NCBI GenBank assembly: GCA_964461025.1
Contig: CAYWSE010000012.1
Location: forward strand, 3,623-67,622
Reading direction: 5' to 3'
Length of the DNA stretch: 64,000 nt
Source of the DNA: JAHBVL01 sp964461025
GTDB taxonomy: Bacteria; Chloroflexota; Chloroflexia; Thermomicrobiales; UBA6265
Both the position numbers and the translations under genes were made by a program. Under the pieces are notes generated by a model. That model did not search any database, was not told the DNA's origin, and saw nothing but the letters and a program-made list of their open reading frames with translations. Every line of letters begins with the position of its first letter. The stretch's first letter is position 1. Shown here piece by piece: positions 40,145 to 48,720 of this stretch.

Positions 40145-40575
40145 GCGTCCCGGGACGGCTGCTCGGCATCGATGTCGGCGAGCGGCGCGTAGGCGTTGCA
40201 GTGTCCGATGGCGGTCAGATGGTGGCCAGTCCAGTGGGGATGATCAAACGAGGCCCCAACGATCTCGAGGAGCTGGCCAGATTGGCCAGGGAGTATGACG
40301 CGATCGAGCTGATCGTCGGGTTGCCAACCGGACTTTCAGGACGCGAAGGCCCGCAAGCGGCGGGCGTGCGAGTCTATGCTGAAACCGCGGCAGAAGCGCT
40401 CGATTTGCCATTGTCCTACTGGGATGAACGCCTCACCACGATTCAGGCCGAACGGTCGCTGATCGAGGCGGGACGGAGTCGTCACCAACGAAAAGACCTT
40501 GTCGATGCCGTCGCGGCAGCACTGATGCTGCAAGGTTTTCTCGATGCTCAGGCACTGCGCAACCGTCGTCGATAG
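40141..40575 (+). CDS. ruvX: Putative pre-16S rRNA nuclease / Holliday junction resolvase-like YqgF
   Basis: A 144-residue RNase H-fold protein. It has the family motifs LLGIDVGERRVGVAVSD (first catalytic Asp), LIVGLPTGLSG, YWDERLTTIQAERSLIEAG (Glu) and KDLVDAVAAALMLQGFLD (second Asp). In E. coli the protein processes the 5' end of 16S rRNA; older naming called it a Holliday junction resolvase. It is coupled to the preceding gene through an ATGA overlap and often lies behind alaS in other bacteria. The position supports a housekeeping function. The family call is firm; the in vivo role in this host is inferred. Confidence 0.93.
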   Translation: MSVPGRLLGIDVGERRVGVAVSDGGQMVASPVGMIKRGPNDLEELARLAREYDAIELIVGLPTGLSGREGPQAAGVRVYAETAAEALDLPLSYWDERLTTIQAERSLIEAGRSRHQRKDLVDAVAAALMLQGFLDAQALRNRRR

Positions 40576-40650
40576 GCGATGGCGGGGCGGCTGTCGATTA
40601 TACTCACGACCCACGCTCTCATTGGTGCGAGCAGACGGAGGTGATCTGAA

Positions 40651-40944
40651 ATGAACAAGCTCATCATCGCGGTTGTGCAAAATGACGACGCGGACGGCGT
40701 GGTCGATGCGCTGCTGGAAAACGACTATCGCACCACTCGACTGGCCAGCACCGGTGGTTTTCTGCGACGAGGCAACACCACGCTCCTGATCGGGGCTTTC
40801 GAAGATCAGATCGATACCGTCCTCAATCTCATTCGGCAGCACGCTCGTTCCGGGACCCAGGCCGCGGATGACACCCCAGGTTTGACCCCTCAAGCTGCCG
40901 CTACGGTCTTCGTACTCGATCTCGAGGAATACGAGCGTTTCTAG
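40651..40944 (+). CDS. Cyclic-di-AMP receptor, PstA/DarA family
   Basis: PII-like protein of 97 residues of the DUF970 family, which binds c-di-AMP. Markers are MNKLIIAVVQNDDADGVVDAL, the loop RTTRLASTGGFLRRGNTTLLIG and the C-terminal TVFVLDLEEYERF strand. The characteristic STGGFLRRGN segment forms the nucleotide-binding loop. Length is slightly below the 109 of B. subtilis DarA. A ribosome-binding site (cggaggtgatc) precedes the ATG. It lies 75 bases behind ruvX and may be cotranscribed with the block. Its presence implies c-di-AMP signalling in this host; no synthase lies in the window. Confidence 0.88.
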   Translation: MNKLIIAVVQNDDADGVVDALLENDYRTTRLASTGGFLRRGNTTLLIGAFEDQIDTVLNLIRQHARSGTQAADDTPGLTPQAAATVFVLDLEEYERF

Positions 40945-41041
40945 TCGCGAAACTCGGTTGCTCCCGTGAGCCCGGAGATATTTCCCGCCAGAATCCGTAC
41001 ACTGAACTGATCGTTCGTTTCGCTCGCGAACGGATCGGCGC

Positions 41042-42142
41042 ATGATTGGTTCACGCTACCGGTTCACTCTTGGCCCACTTGATCTGGCGCTGCACATCCC
41101 CGGTCTCGCTGCGCTCGCCATCACCTGCACGATTCTTGTTGCCCACGAGCTGCCGGAAAACACTGCCATAGCGCTCATTGCGCTTGGATCAGCAAGCGTG
41201 CTGGCGGCTTTTCTGCTGGTCATGCTGGCGCTCGATCTGCTTCCGATGTCGTTGACCAGGCAGGGCCGGCTGATCGGACCGGAATCGATGTCGGCATCGG
41301 GTGCGTCTGGACTCTGGCATTTTGAGAGCGAAGAGGCAGAACGCCGCAATGCAATCGTCGGATATGGCGCTGCCGTCCTTGTGGCGCTGGTCTCTGCGCT
41401 CGCCGTGACTCAATCGCACGATCGGGCGGGAACCGCCGCGCCGCTCGTCTTTGTGCTGGCTCTGCTGATTCTTGGGGCATCGGCGATACGCTGCTGTCCC
41501 ATCCGCCCATTTCCCGGTGGCTTCGCGGCACGCCGGGCATTCGGCATTCTGGCTAGCGACGAGGACGGCGTCGCCACCGGCTCGACCGTGATGAGCTATC
41601 TCTCGAGTGCCGTTCTGGCGATGGCCGGTTTCTCGATTATGGCCAATCCAGGGAGCTGGGGACCCTGGGGGATGGCGCTACTTGTGGCGAGCATCGATTG
41701 CGCGGTGCTGACGCACGCCAGTTCACTGCGAGTTCGTTGGATGAACAAAGCGTCAGAGCGCACGTTGGAATCGATTCGGTATTCGAGGCTTCCCACCGTT
41801 TCGCACGCCGCGCCAGTCTCGGAACTCTTCAGTATTTTTGCGGTTGAAGGGAGCAGGGCCACGGTCGTGGTCACCGACGACGACGGGCAGGCGTGCGGAT
41901 TGATTCAGCTTCGCCACCTCAGGCGGGCCGCCCGCACTGGAGCGTCTGTCCATCCGGACGAGCTGATGGTCACGCTGACTGATATTCCAGAGTTCGCCTG
42001 CGACGCCAGGATTCTCGACGCGGCCATCGCCCTCGAACGTTCAGGCGCCGGGGCGCTTGTCACGAAATGCGGAAACGGCAAGCGACGCGTGATCTCCCTC
42101 GAGGAACTCCTGCGGCTGGGAGATGCCACCGATCAGGGGTGA
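41042..42142 (+). CDS. Degenerate site-2-protease-like membrane protein with CBS domain
   Basis: A 366-residue protein with about six membrane segments, then a CBS-pair-like soluble C-terminus (from about 255: RLPTVSHAAPVSELFSIF, TVVVTDDDGQACGLIQLRHLR). The overall plan is that of Rip3/RasP-like site-2 proteases. The first motif region reads ILVAHELPENT, where HExxH would be expected, and the second reads PIRPFPGGFAARRAF where LLPxPPLDGGRxxRA is usual. The Asp ligand is absent, so I infer a protease-derived, inactive protein, possibly a regulatory partner. A general CBS membrane protein is the alternative. It is convergent with the sirtuin gene (10-base overlap). Confidence 0.62.
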   Translation: MIGSRYRFTLGPLDLALHIPGLAALAITCTILVAHELPENTAIALIALGSASVLAAFLLVMLALDLLPMSLTRQGRLIGPESMSASGASGLWHFESEEAERRNAIVGYGAAVLVALVSALAVTQSHDRAGTAAPLVFVLALLILGASAIRCCPIRPFPGGFAARRAFGILASDEDGVATGSTVMSYLSSAVLAMAGFSIMANPGSWGPWGMALLVASIDCAVLTHASSLRVRWMNKASERTLESIRYSRLPTVSHAAPVSELFSIFAVEGSRATVVVTDDDGQACGLIQLRHLRRAARTGASVHPDELMVTLTDIPEFACDARILDAAIALERSGAGALVTKCGNGKRRVISLEELLRLGDATDQG

Positions 42143-42960
42143 TCGAGGAGCGCGGCAGTCAGCGAGCTCAGCGTCGCTCCGGCCGGGGCGCGCACAAGGA
42201 CACTCGCCTGGGAGTCGAGCGGTGTCTCGGAGAGATTGACGATCGCCATTGGGATGCCGCGCCGAACGGCGATCAACGGCACTTTGGCGGCGGGTTGAAC
42301 GATCAGCGAACTGCCAACGACCAACATCAGGTCGCTCTCTTCCGTCGCCTTAACAGCGTGTTCGAGCGAGCCGGCTGGCAATGACTCGCCGAACAGAACC
42401 GTCGCCGCGCGCAGAGGCCCTCCGCAAACGACGCAATCGGGGACATCCTCGCCCGACTCCTGACGGCGCTGGATGTCGACGCCGTTGAATTCGCTCGCAC
42501 AGATCAGGCAACGGACCACGCGTGCCGAGCCGTGAAGCTCGATCACCGCGTCTGGCGGAACGCCGGCGTCCTGATGCAGACCGTCGATATTCTGTGTCAC
42601 CACCTGACGCAGCAATCCGGCTGCATGGAGACGAGCGACGGCCATGTGCCCGGCATTGGGCCGCCTGCTGATCAACTCCGGAAACCGTTCCTTTCTCGAC
42701 AACCAATATGCACGCCGCGTATCGGGATTTGATGCGAAGTCGCCGGCGGTGGGTGGTTTCTGCGTTGCCCAGACACCGTTCGGGCCGCGATAGTCCGGTA
42801 TGCCTGATTCGGTGCTGATCCCGGCGCCGGTGAAAACGACGATGCGCTTCTTGCCCATCACAAGGTTGAGCAATGCTTCGACTCCGGCTGTACCAGCTTG
42901 ACCTGAATCAATTGTTGCGTTCGGATCGTCGTCGATCATCGTGGTTGTGTACGTACGCAT
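42133..42960 (-). CDS. Sir2-family NAD-dependent protein deacylase
   Basis: Removes acetyl groups from lysines using NAD. The 275 residues carry FTGAGISTESGIPDYRG, VVTQNIDGLHQDAG, the catalytic His in VIELHGSARVVRC, two zinc CxxC pairs (CLIC and CVVC), and VVGSSLIVQPAAKVP. The GAG-motif and His are intact, so it should be active. The N-terminal 30 residues (MRTYTTTMIDDDP) are variable and the true start may be slightly downstream. It diverges from the TPR-like gene with a plausible promoter in the overlap, and its stop is within the preceding gene on the other strand. Confidence 0.93.
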   Translation of the reverse strand: MRTYTTTMIDDDPNATIDSGQAGTAGVEALLNLVMGKKRIVVFTGAGISTESGIPDYRGPNGVWATQKPPTAGDFASNPDTRRAYWLSRKERFPELISRRPNAGHMAVARLHAAGLLRQVVTQNIDGLHQDAGVPPDAVIELHGSARVVRCLICASEFNGVDIQRRQESGEDVPDCVVCGGPLRAATVLFGESLPAGSLEHAVKATEESDLMLVVGSSLIVQPAAKVPLIAVRRGIPMAIVNLSETPLDSQASVLVRAPAGATLSSLTAALLDHP

Positions 42961-42973
42961 TCTTTGCTACGAT
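42945..42973 (+). promoter_or_regulatory. Candidate promoter for the TPR-like gene
   Basis: Plus strand TTGTGT and TACGAT spaced by 17 bases, with the perfect 8-base dyad gtacgtac inside the spacer. The site overlaps the start of the divergent sirtuin gene. Confidence 0.4.
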
Positions 42974-43084
42974 GGACAAACAGTCACAGAGAACTGGTCT
43001 TCGTCGCTCCCGCCGCGACGTCGCCGCTGTTCGAAGCTGGAATGCCGGTCGATCCCATTCAACGGGTCGGCGTGAGACAAAGAC

Positions 43085-43561
43085 ATGATACTGACTGACA
43101 GTGGAATCGCGTCGTTAACCGGCTTCCGCGACGCAGTAACTGGTTGGCTCCGGTACGCGCTGGGATTGCCCGACTGCGCTGCACCCGCAATCCAGCCGAT
43201 GCCGGGAACGGGTGAGTTCGCGCCAATCGCGTTTGCCAGCGCTGCGCCCCTGCCGGGCCCGCAGGAGAGTGGGCTCAGTGCAGAGGAGCAGCGAGCCAGA
43301 GTGATCGCTCTGCGGGGGATGTCACAGGCCAGGGAAGGGGACTTTGCGGCCGCTGAAGAGACCTTCGCGGAAGCGGTGACCCTCGACCCCGAGCTCGATC
43401 TGCGACGTCTGCCTTCGTTTTGGCAGTTGCCACGTCAGGTCCACGAAGCCGCAATCGGCGCGTTGCTCTCGTCCGGACGCTCGCGAGACGCCTCAGAGCT
43501 GATTGCCGATCTGAAAACGCGCTTTCGGCCGCGCGTTCTCCCCCGAAGAGGCGACGACTGA
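43085..43561 (+). CDS. Small TPR-like protein, function unknown
   Basis: I do not recognise this 158-residue protein. Its first 70 residues are Pro/Ala-rich (PMPGTGEFAPIAFASAAPLPG) with a short hydrophobic start, and the second half contains one clear TPR-like helix pair (AEEQRARVIALRGMSQAREG, then DFAAAEETFAEAVTLDPEL). It may be a protein-protein interaction module. A promoter-like element is about 110 bases upstream. It lies between the divergent sirtuin gene and the IolE-like isomerase on the same strand. Confidence 0.55.
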   Translation: MILTDSGIASLTGFRDAVTGWLRYALGLPDCAAPAIQPMPGTGEFAPIAFASAAPLPGPQESGLSAEEQRARVIALRGMSQAREGDFAAAEETFAEAVTLDPELDLRRLPSFWQLPRQVHEAAIGALLSSGRSRDASELIADLKTRFRPRVLPRRGDD

Positions 43562-43677
43562 TCTCCTTCATCATCATTCATATTTGCGTGCCAACAAGCG
43601 ATTGGGTATAAGAGGGATCACATATCCGTCGCACGTCCGCGCGCGGGTGCGGTCCGCGTCGCAGCAGGAGCACATCG

Positions 43678-44592
43678 ATGAAGGGTGCAATTCGGCTGGC
43701 CTCCGCGCCAATCAATTGGGGAATCACGACGCCGGGCCAGGAAGGCAATCCCGATCCTTCCGAGCTGCTCGCGTCGGTGGCCAGCGCCGGTTACACCGGG
43801 TGCGAAATCGGTCCCCTCGACTATTTCGGGACCTCTGCCGCCGAAATCAATGCGCGCTTTACTGAACACGGTCTGGACGTCGTGGCGTTCTGGGTCGATG
43901 TGCCGCTGGCCGATCCTCTCTCTGAAGAACACAGCGCATGGGCGCAGGCAGTCTGCGAGCGTTTGGCCGCGATGGACGCGCCCTTGCTGATCGTCAGCGA
44001 CCTGATGACCGACGAGCGCATCGGCATCGCGGGGCGCGTCGGCAGCTTTCCCGAACATTGGTGGTCCGACGAAGACTGGGCGCAGGTGCGCAAGACGCTG
44101 ATCGACCTCACGGCGATCGCCGCAGCGCACGGACGAACCCTCGCTGTGCATCCGCACCTCGGTGGTCACATCGAATCGGGCCGGGAAATCGATAAATTGA
44201 TCGAGGCGATCGACGGAACTGAAGCCCGTCTCTGCATCGACACAGGGCATTTCCGAATCGGTGGGGTCGACGCGATTCCCATTCTCGCCCGCGAGCTGGA
44301 GCGAACCGTGCACGTCCACGCCAAGGACATCGATGGCGACGTGCTCGCCAAGCTGGAATCGGGTGAGCTCGGCATCTGGGAGGCCATTGAGGCTGGTCTC
44401 TTCTGTGACCTTGGAGAAGGGGTGGTCGACTGGAAAGGCTTTCGCCGAACGCTCCTCGATGGTGGTTACTCCGGGTGGGTCGTCGCTGAAGAGGATCGCA
44501 TGCTCGTTCCCGGTTCTCGTGCGCCATACACCTCCAACGACCGAAACTTCGCCTTTCTCAACGACCTCCTCGGCGATGCTATCGCCACTTGA
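43678..44592 (+). CDS. IolE-like sugar phosphate isomerase/epimerase
   Basis: TIM-barrel enzyme of the xylose-isomerase-like (AP endonuclease 2) family, 304 residues, with the overall features of 2-keto-myo-inositol dehydratase (IolE). Key segments are SAPINWGITTPGQEGNPD, TGCEIGPLDYFG, LAVHPHLGGHIESG, LCIDTGHFRIGG with the metal-binding Asp and His, and HVHAKDID. These residues give the metal site. The substrate is probably an inosose or related keto-sugar but no other iol genes lie nearby. It has a clear start and is not overlapped by neighbours. Confidence 0.82.
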   Translation: MKGAIRLASAPINWGITTPGQEGNPDPSELLASVASAGYTGCEIGPLDYFGTSAAEINARFTEHGLDVVAFWVDVPLADPLSEEHSAWAQAVCERLAAMDAPLLIVSDLMTDERIGIAGRVGSFPEHWWSDEDWAQVRKTLIDLTAIAAAHGRTLAVHPHLGGHIESGREIDKLIEAIDGTEARLCIDTGHFRIGGVDAIPILARELERTVHVHAKDIDGDVLAKLESGELGIWEAIEAGLFCDLGEGVVDWKGFRRTLLDGGYSGWVVAEEDRMLVPGSRAPYTSNDRNFAFLNDLLGDAIAT

Positions 44593-44661
44593 CACTCGCA
44601 ACGGCGAATTCGGCTGAATGAAGTAGAGTTGCGGGAGTATTGCTCGTTCGGAGAGTGTTGA

Positions 44662-45228
44662 TTGCTCCTGCTCGGTAGTCGCGAAGACAACGCACATCTT
44701 GGATATATCGAGGCTCGCTGCCCGCGCTGTTCGCGGGCCGGCATGATGCCGGTGTATATCGGCAAGCGAAAAGTCACGTTCGCGGCGCTCGTGTCGTTGC
44801 CGGTGGCTGAGCAACTCTATCTGGAGTGCACGGATTGCGGCGTCCGGCTCGGTGTGTCGACCGATCAGGAGGCGGATCTTCGCCAGCGCATGGTCTCCAC
44901 CGAGCAACTGGCCAACCTTGCCTCCGGTGCGTCAAAACTCAACGTCCAGCGCCAGCAAACCGCGGAGTTTCGCACCGCCTATCAGGTGTTGCAGGTCGAT
45001 TCGGCGGCGGAACCTGAAGTCATCCAGGCGGCGTTCAAGCGGCTGGCGCTGAAGTATCACCCCGACAAGTCAACCGATCCCGACGCGCCCGAACGGATGC
45101 GCGAGTTGATCGAAGCGCACACGTTGCTGTCGGACGACGACAAGCGCCGGGCATACGACCGCTCGATCGGAATCGAGCGGTCCGAACCGGTGCGTCGTCC
45201 GCCAGCAATGCGAGCAGACGACGTCTGA
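44662..45228 (+). CDS. J-domain protein with N-terminal zinc ribbon
   Basis: Co-chaperone of the DnaJ family, 188 residues. A zinc ribbon is visible at the N-terminus (CPRC near residue 22 and CTDC near 56) and a J domain in the second half (AYQVLQVDSAAEPEVIQAAF, KYHPDKS with the HPD motif, ERMRELIEAHTLLSDDDKRRAYD). It would stimulate an Hsp70. The start is a TTG at 44662 with GGAGAG upstream; no ATG is available before the zinc ribbon. It is not next to dnaK and may be a specialised co-chaperone. It is convergent with the DUF402 gene (three bases between stops). Confidence 0.82.
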   Translation: MLLLGSREDNAHLGYIEARCPRCSRAGMMPVYIGKRKVTFAALVSLPVAEQLYLECTDCGVRLGVSTDQEADLRQRMVSTEQLANLASGASKLNVQRQQTAEFRTAYQVLQVDSAAEPEVIQAAFKRLALKYHPDKSTDPDAPERMRELIEAHTLLSDDDKRRAYDRSIGIERSEPVRRPPAMRADDV

Positions 45229-45231
45229 CTG

Positions 45232-45798
45232 TCACGCTCTCAGAATGAATCCCGGCAATCCATGATCGGCATTGCGGGCGAAGTCGAGATCCGGCCCGAA
45301 TTCGGCGACCGACTCCTGCACAGCGCCCGACACGAGGTCGAGCGAATCGGTGACCGCGGCGACCCATTCCGGCTGCATTCGCTCCAGCTGAATCTCGGTG
45401 TCGAATTCGTCGCGATCGAGCTCGGTGAGCGTGCCGTCCGGCTCGATCCAGAGGTCGAGCTCAAGATCGAGATCACGGTAGTAATTGGCTCGAATCTCGG
45501 CCAGCGGCAACGAGAAGTTGACGTAATAGCCGATTGTTCGATTGTCCTCGGTCCGAAAGCGGAGAAGAGAAAACCAGCGATCGAGGAAGAACCATTGGTC
45601 GGCGCCGGCTCGCTCCATCAGCTCAATGCCGTCCGCAGTGCGGACCTCGACTTCTCGCGGCCGGTAGAAGTTGAAGCGATGATGAAGCACCTGCCGCCCT
45701 TTCGCGCCGTCCGGCACGTCGAGCCAGCCTCCATCCACCTCATACTCCCACGATGCGCCGCGCAGTTTTTCTTTTCGGTAGTAGATGCGCGCTCCCAT
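45232..45798 (-). CDS. DUF402-family protein
   Basis: A 188-residue soluble protein of the DUF402 family, which includes FomD-like phosphatases and the RNase AU-1-type domain. Markers are RWFSLLRFRTEDN, YYVNFSLPLAEIRANYYRDLD, LDLWIEPDGTLTELDRDEFD. The Tyr/Asp-rich strand motif with the acidic residues is the metal-binding centre in solved members. It probably hydrolyses a nucleoside diphosphate ester or nucleotide-linked compound; the substrate here is not known. It lies just behind the rsmG-dxs block on the same strand, five bases from the rsmG stop. Confidence 0.82.
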   Translation of the reverse strand: MGARIYYRKEKLRGASWEYEVDGGWLDVPDGAKGRQVLHHRFNFYRPREVEVRTADGIELMERAGADQWFFLDRWFSLLRFRTEDNRTIGYYVNFSLPLAEIRANYYRDLDLELDLWIEPDGTLTELDRDEFDTEIQLERMQPEWVAAVTDSLDLVSGAVQESVAEFGPDLDFARNADHGLPGFILRA

Positions 45799-45802
45799 AG
45801 GC

Positions 45803-46546
45803 TTATCCTCCGAGCGGATCCCTGGCCGGAAGCCCGGGACGCCGTGGATAACGGTCCGTCATGGCAGCTATTTTATCCGCAAGCACAACCTGTGTGGCAG
45901 GACACCCTCCGACGGGAGTGAGTTCGACAATGCTGACGACTCGCGATCCCAGCATTTGAGCCGCTCGTTCGCCTCCGTCGCGTTCGCCTCTCCCGATCTC
46001 TCCTTTCGGGAAGATGGCCCGTCCACCGACCTTGAGCAGGGGCATCGTCAGTTCCAGCAAGGTGGCGATTTGCCCAACTGCGCGAGCTGTGGCGATCTGT
46101 CGCGACTCGCGCCACTCCGGCAACCGTGCAATCTCCTCCGAGCGACCATGGATCACAGACGCGTTCTCGAGCGACAGGTCGCGAATTGTCTCGTCGATGA
46201 AGGTTGCTTTCTTACTCGTTGCCTCGATCATCGCGACCTTGATGTTGGGAAAGAGCACCGCAAGCGGAATGCCCGGAATGCCTGAACCCGAACCGACATC
46301 GACGAGTCTCACCGCCTCGACCTTGTCGCCCGCCGCTTCGCGGACAAAGGGGGCGAGACGCATCGACTCGAGTACCAGCCGGAAGTCGATGCCCTCTGGA
46401 TCACGGATTGCCGTCAGATTCGTATGTTCGTTTGTGGCAAGAATGCGTTCGCGATATCCGGTCAGGAGCGCGATCTGATCGTTCGAAAGGTCCGGAACGA
46501 GCATCCTGGCCTGCCGGAGCCATGCGCCAGAAGGAGTTGCAGGCAT
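45803..46546 (-). CDS. rsmG: 16S rRNA m7G527 methyltransferase RsmG
   Basis: Methylates G527 of 16S rRNA. The 247-residue chain shows the SAM-binding loop LVDVGSGSGIPGIPLAVLFP, then VAMIEATSKKATFIDE, and the later TARAVGQIATLLELTMPLL, all family-typical. The N-terminal ERILATNEHTNLTAIRDPEG is the NLT-type motif. The start ATG at 46546 overlaps the dxs stop by one base, so it is translated with dxs. Loss of this gene gives low-level streptomycin resistance in other bacteria (established knowledge). The gene is complete. Confidence 0.94.
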   Translation of the reverse strand: MPATPSGAWLRQARMLVPDLSNDQIALLTGYRERILATNEHTNLTAIRDPEGIDFRLVLESMRLAPFVREAAGDKVEAVRLVDVGSGSGIPGIPLAVLFPNIKVAMIEATSKKATFIDETIRDLSLENASVIHGRSEEIARLPEWRESRQIATARAVGQIATLLELTMPLLKVGGRAIFPKGEIGRGERDGGERAAQMLGSRVVSIVELTPVGGCPATQVVLADKIAAMTDRYPRRPGLPARDPLGG

Positions 46547-48465
46547 CAGCGCAGTTGAGCAGCCGGTATGTCTCGTTCGATGATCAGCAATGGCTGCTTG
46601 AGTCCCATCACCTCACGAACTGCCGACGCAATACCTGTTTCGTCGATTCCGGCGATCTCGCGAAGTCGTTTTTGTGATGCCTGTTCGTAGATGCGGTCCG
46701 CGACGCCAAGAACTCTGACCGGAACTTCCACCTGATGTTCGGCCAGCAACTCCAGCACGCTCGACCCAAAGCCGCCCGCGACCACGTTTTCCTCGACGGT
46801 GACCACGGCTCCGCACTCACGCGCGGCGGCGAGAATCAATGCTTCATCGAGCGGTTTGGCGAATCTGGCATTGATGACGCGCGCCTGGGTGCCTTCGACA
46901 GCGAGGCGTTCGGCAGCGACTTCCGCAGTTCGGGCCATGACACCGATCGAGATGATCGCCACGTCATCCCCGTCGATCAGCACTTCGCCTTTCCCGATTG
47001 GTAGGGCCGTCATCGGTTGGCTAGTGTCAGCTCCCACTCCGGCGCCCCGTGGATAGCGAATCGCCACCGGCCCGTCGGTGTGCTGGACGGCGGTTTTCAG
47101 CATGTCCCTCAGCTCGGCCTCGTCCTTTGGGGCCATGATCGTCATTCCCGGCAGGCAGCCGAGATAAGAGAGATCGAAGATGCCGTGATGGGTGCGTCCG
47201 TCGTCTCCAGCGAACCCGGCCCGGTCGAGCGCAAAAATCACCGGCAATCGCTGCAGACAGACATCGTGGATGATCTGGTCGTAGGCGCGCTGCAGGAAGG
47301 TCGAGTAGATCGCGCACACCGGCCGGATGCCTTGCGTCGCCAGTCCGGCGGCGAAGGTCACCGCGTGCTGTTCGGCAATACCGACGTCGAAACAGCGATC
47401 GGGATGGACTTTGGCGAATGCATTCAGTGAAGTTCCGGTCGGCATAGCGGCGGTGATCGCAACAATGTCCGCGTTCTCATTTGCCAGTTCGATCAGCGCC
47501 TGGGCGAAAACATCCTGATACTTGGGCGGCGCCGGCGAGGCGCTCTTCGCTCCCGCAGGTTTAGCGGAGACACTGTGACTGCGTTCGAGATCGAACTCGG
47601 CGTCCGCGAAACCCTTCCCCTTTTCCGTCAACACATGAAGAAACACCGGCGTTTCCAGCTGCTTCGCCTGTTTCAATGAATCGATGAGCAGCCGGATATC
47701 GTGTCCAGCAACCGGTCCCAGATAGGTAAAACCAAGCTCTTCCCAGATCATGCGGTGATAGACAAACTCCTTGAACGAGTCTTTCCACCGCTTGCCGAGC
47801 TCGATCAGCAGATCGCCCTGAGGCATCTTTTCCAACACAGACTGGATGTCGTCCTTGGCCCGGTTGTATCTCCGGTCGGTTCTGACCCGATCGAGATACT
47901 TGCTGATCGCGCCGACATTTGGCGCGATCGACATCTCATTGTCATTGAGCACGACGATGAACGGGAATTGCTGATGTCCGGCGTTGTTCAGTCCCTCGAA
48001 CGCCATACCGCCAGTGAGGGCGCCATCGCCGATGACAGCAACCGCACGATGCGTCGTCTCGGGGTCACGCAAGTGCTGCGCGACAGCGATGCCGAGCGCC
48101 GCGGAAATCGAGGTGCTGGCGTGGCCGGCGCCAAACGCGTCATGAGGCGACTCATCCCGTGACAAAAAGCCGGAAATGCCCGCCTCTTGACGGAGGGTGC
48201 CAAATCGTTCCAGGCGCCCTGTCAGCAGCTTGTGGGCATAGGCCTGATGCCCGACGTCCCAGACGATCGCGTCATCGGGTGAATCGAAAACCGCATGAAG
48301 CGCAATCGCCAGCTCGACCGCACCCAGGCTTGCTCCCAGGTGCCCGCCCGTCTGTGTGACGACCCGGATCAGCTCTTCGCGAATCTCAGCTGCCAGCTGC
48401 TCGAGTTCAGTGATCGAGAGCGAGTGGAGTTCGGATGGGTCATCGATGGTGGAAAGGAGCGTCAT
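46546..48465 (-). CDS. dxs: 1-deoxy-D-xylulose-5-phosphate synthase
   Basis: First enzyme of the MEP isoprenoid pathway; it joins pyruvate and glyceraldehyde 3-phosphate with thiamine diphosphate. The 639-residue chain starts MTLLSTIDDPSELHSLSI and contains GGHLGASLGAVELAIAL, the ThDP motif VIGDGALTGGMAFEGLN with NDNEMS, GIAEQHAVTFAAGLATQG and a C-terminal transketolase-like domain. The frame stays open for 165 codons upstream, but that part is out of family; the ATG at 48465 fits. It overlaps rsmG by one base. Presence indicates the MEP route for isoprenoids in this host. Confidence 0.96.
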   Translation of the reverse strand: MTLLSTIDDPSELHSLSITELEQLAAEIREELIRVVTQTGGHLGASLGAVELAIALHAVFDSPDDAIVWDVGHQAYAHKLLTGRLERFGTLRQEAGISGFLSRDESPHDAFGAGHASTSISAALGIAVAQHLRDPETTHRAVAVIGDGALTGGMAFEGLNNAGHQQFPFIVVLNDNEMSIAPNVGAISKYLDRVRTDRRYNRAKDDIQSVLEKMPQGDLLIELGKRWKDSFKEFVYHRMIWEELGFTYLGPVAGHDIRLLIDSLKQAKQLETPVFLHVLTEKGKGFADAEFDLERSHSVSAKPAGAKSASPAPPKYQDVFAQALIELANENADIVAITAAMPTGTSLNAFAKVHPDRCFDVGIAEQHAVTFAAGLATQGIRPVCAIYSTFLQRAYDQIIHDVCLQRLPVIFALDRAGFAGDDGRTHHGIFDLSYLGCLPGMTIMAPKDEAELRDMLKTAVQHTDGPVAIRYPRGAGVGADTSQPMTALPIGKGEVLIDGDDVAIISIGVMARTAEVAAERLAVEGTQARVINARFAKPLDEALILAAARECGAVVTVEENVVAGGFGSSVLELLAEHQVEVPVRVLGVADRIYEQASQKRLREIAGIDETGIASAVREVMGLKQPLLIIERDIPAAQLR

Positions 48466-48720
48466 GCTGGTGTGATGTCTCACCTTCTTGCGTGTCATCA
48501 ACATACAGGCCCGGCAACGCAGCACCCTGGAAATCATTCGACCGGAGGAAGCAAAGAGAAAACAAGCCGGTCGGGCGCAATTGCTGAGCGGTCGACCAAG
48601 CCCAGAGGGTCTCAAATCGACGAACATGAACCGGGAACACGGCGCTCCGGTTATCCTGAAATAGTACGCCAGATCGACGACCTTCGGCAGCGATTCGGTC
48701 GAATGCGGAGCTATGACATC

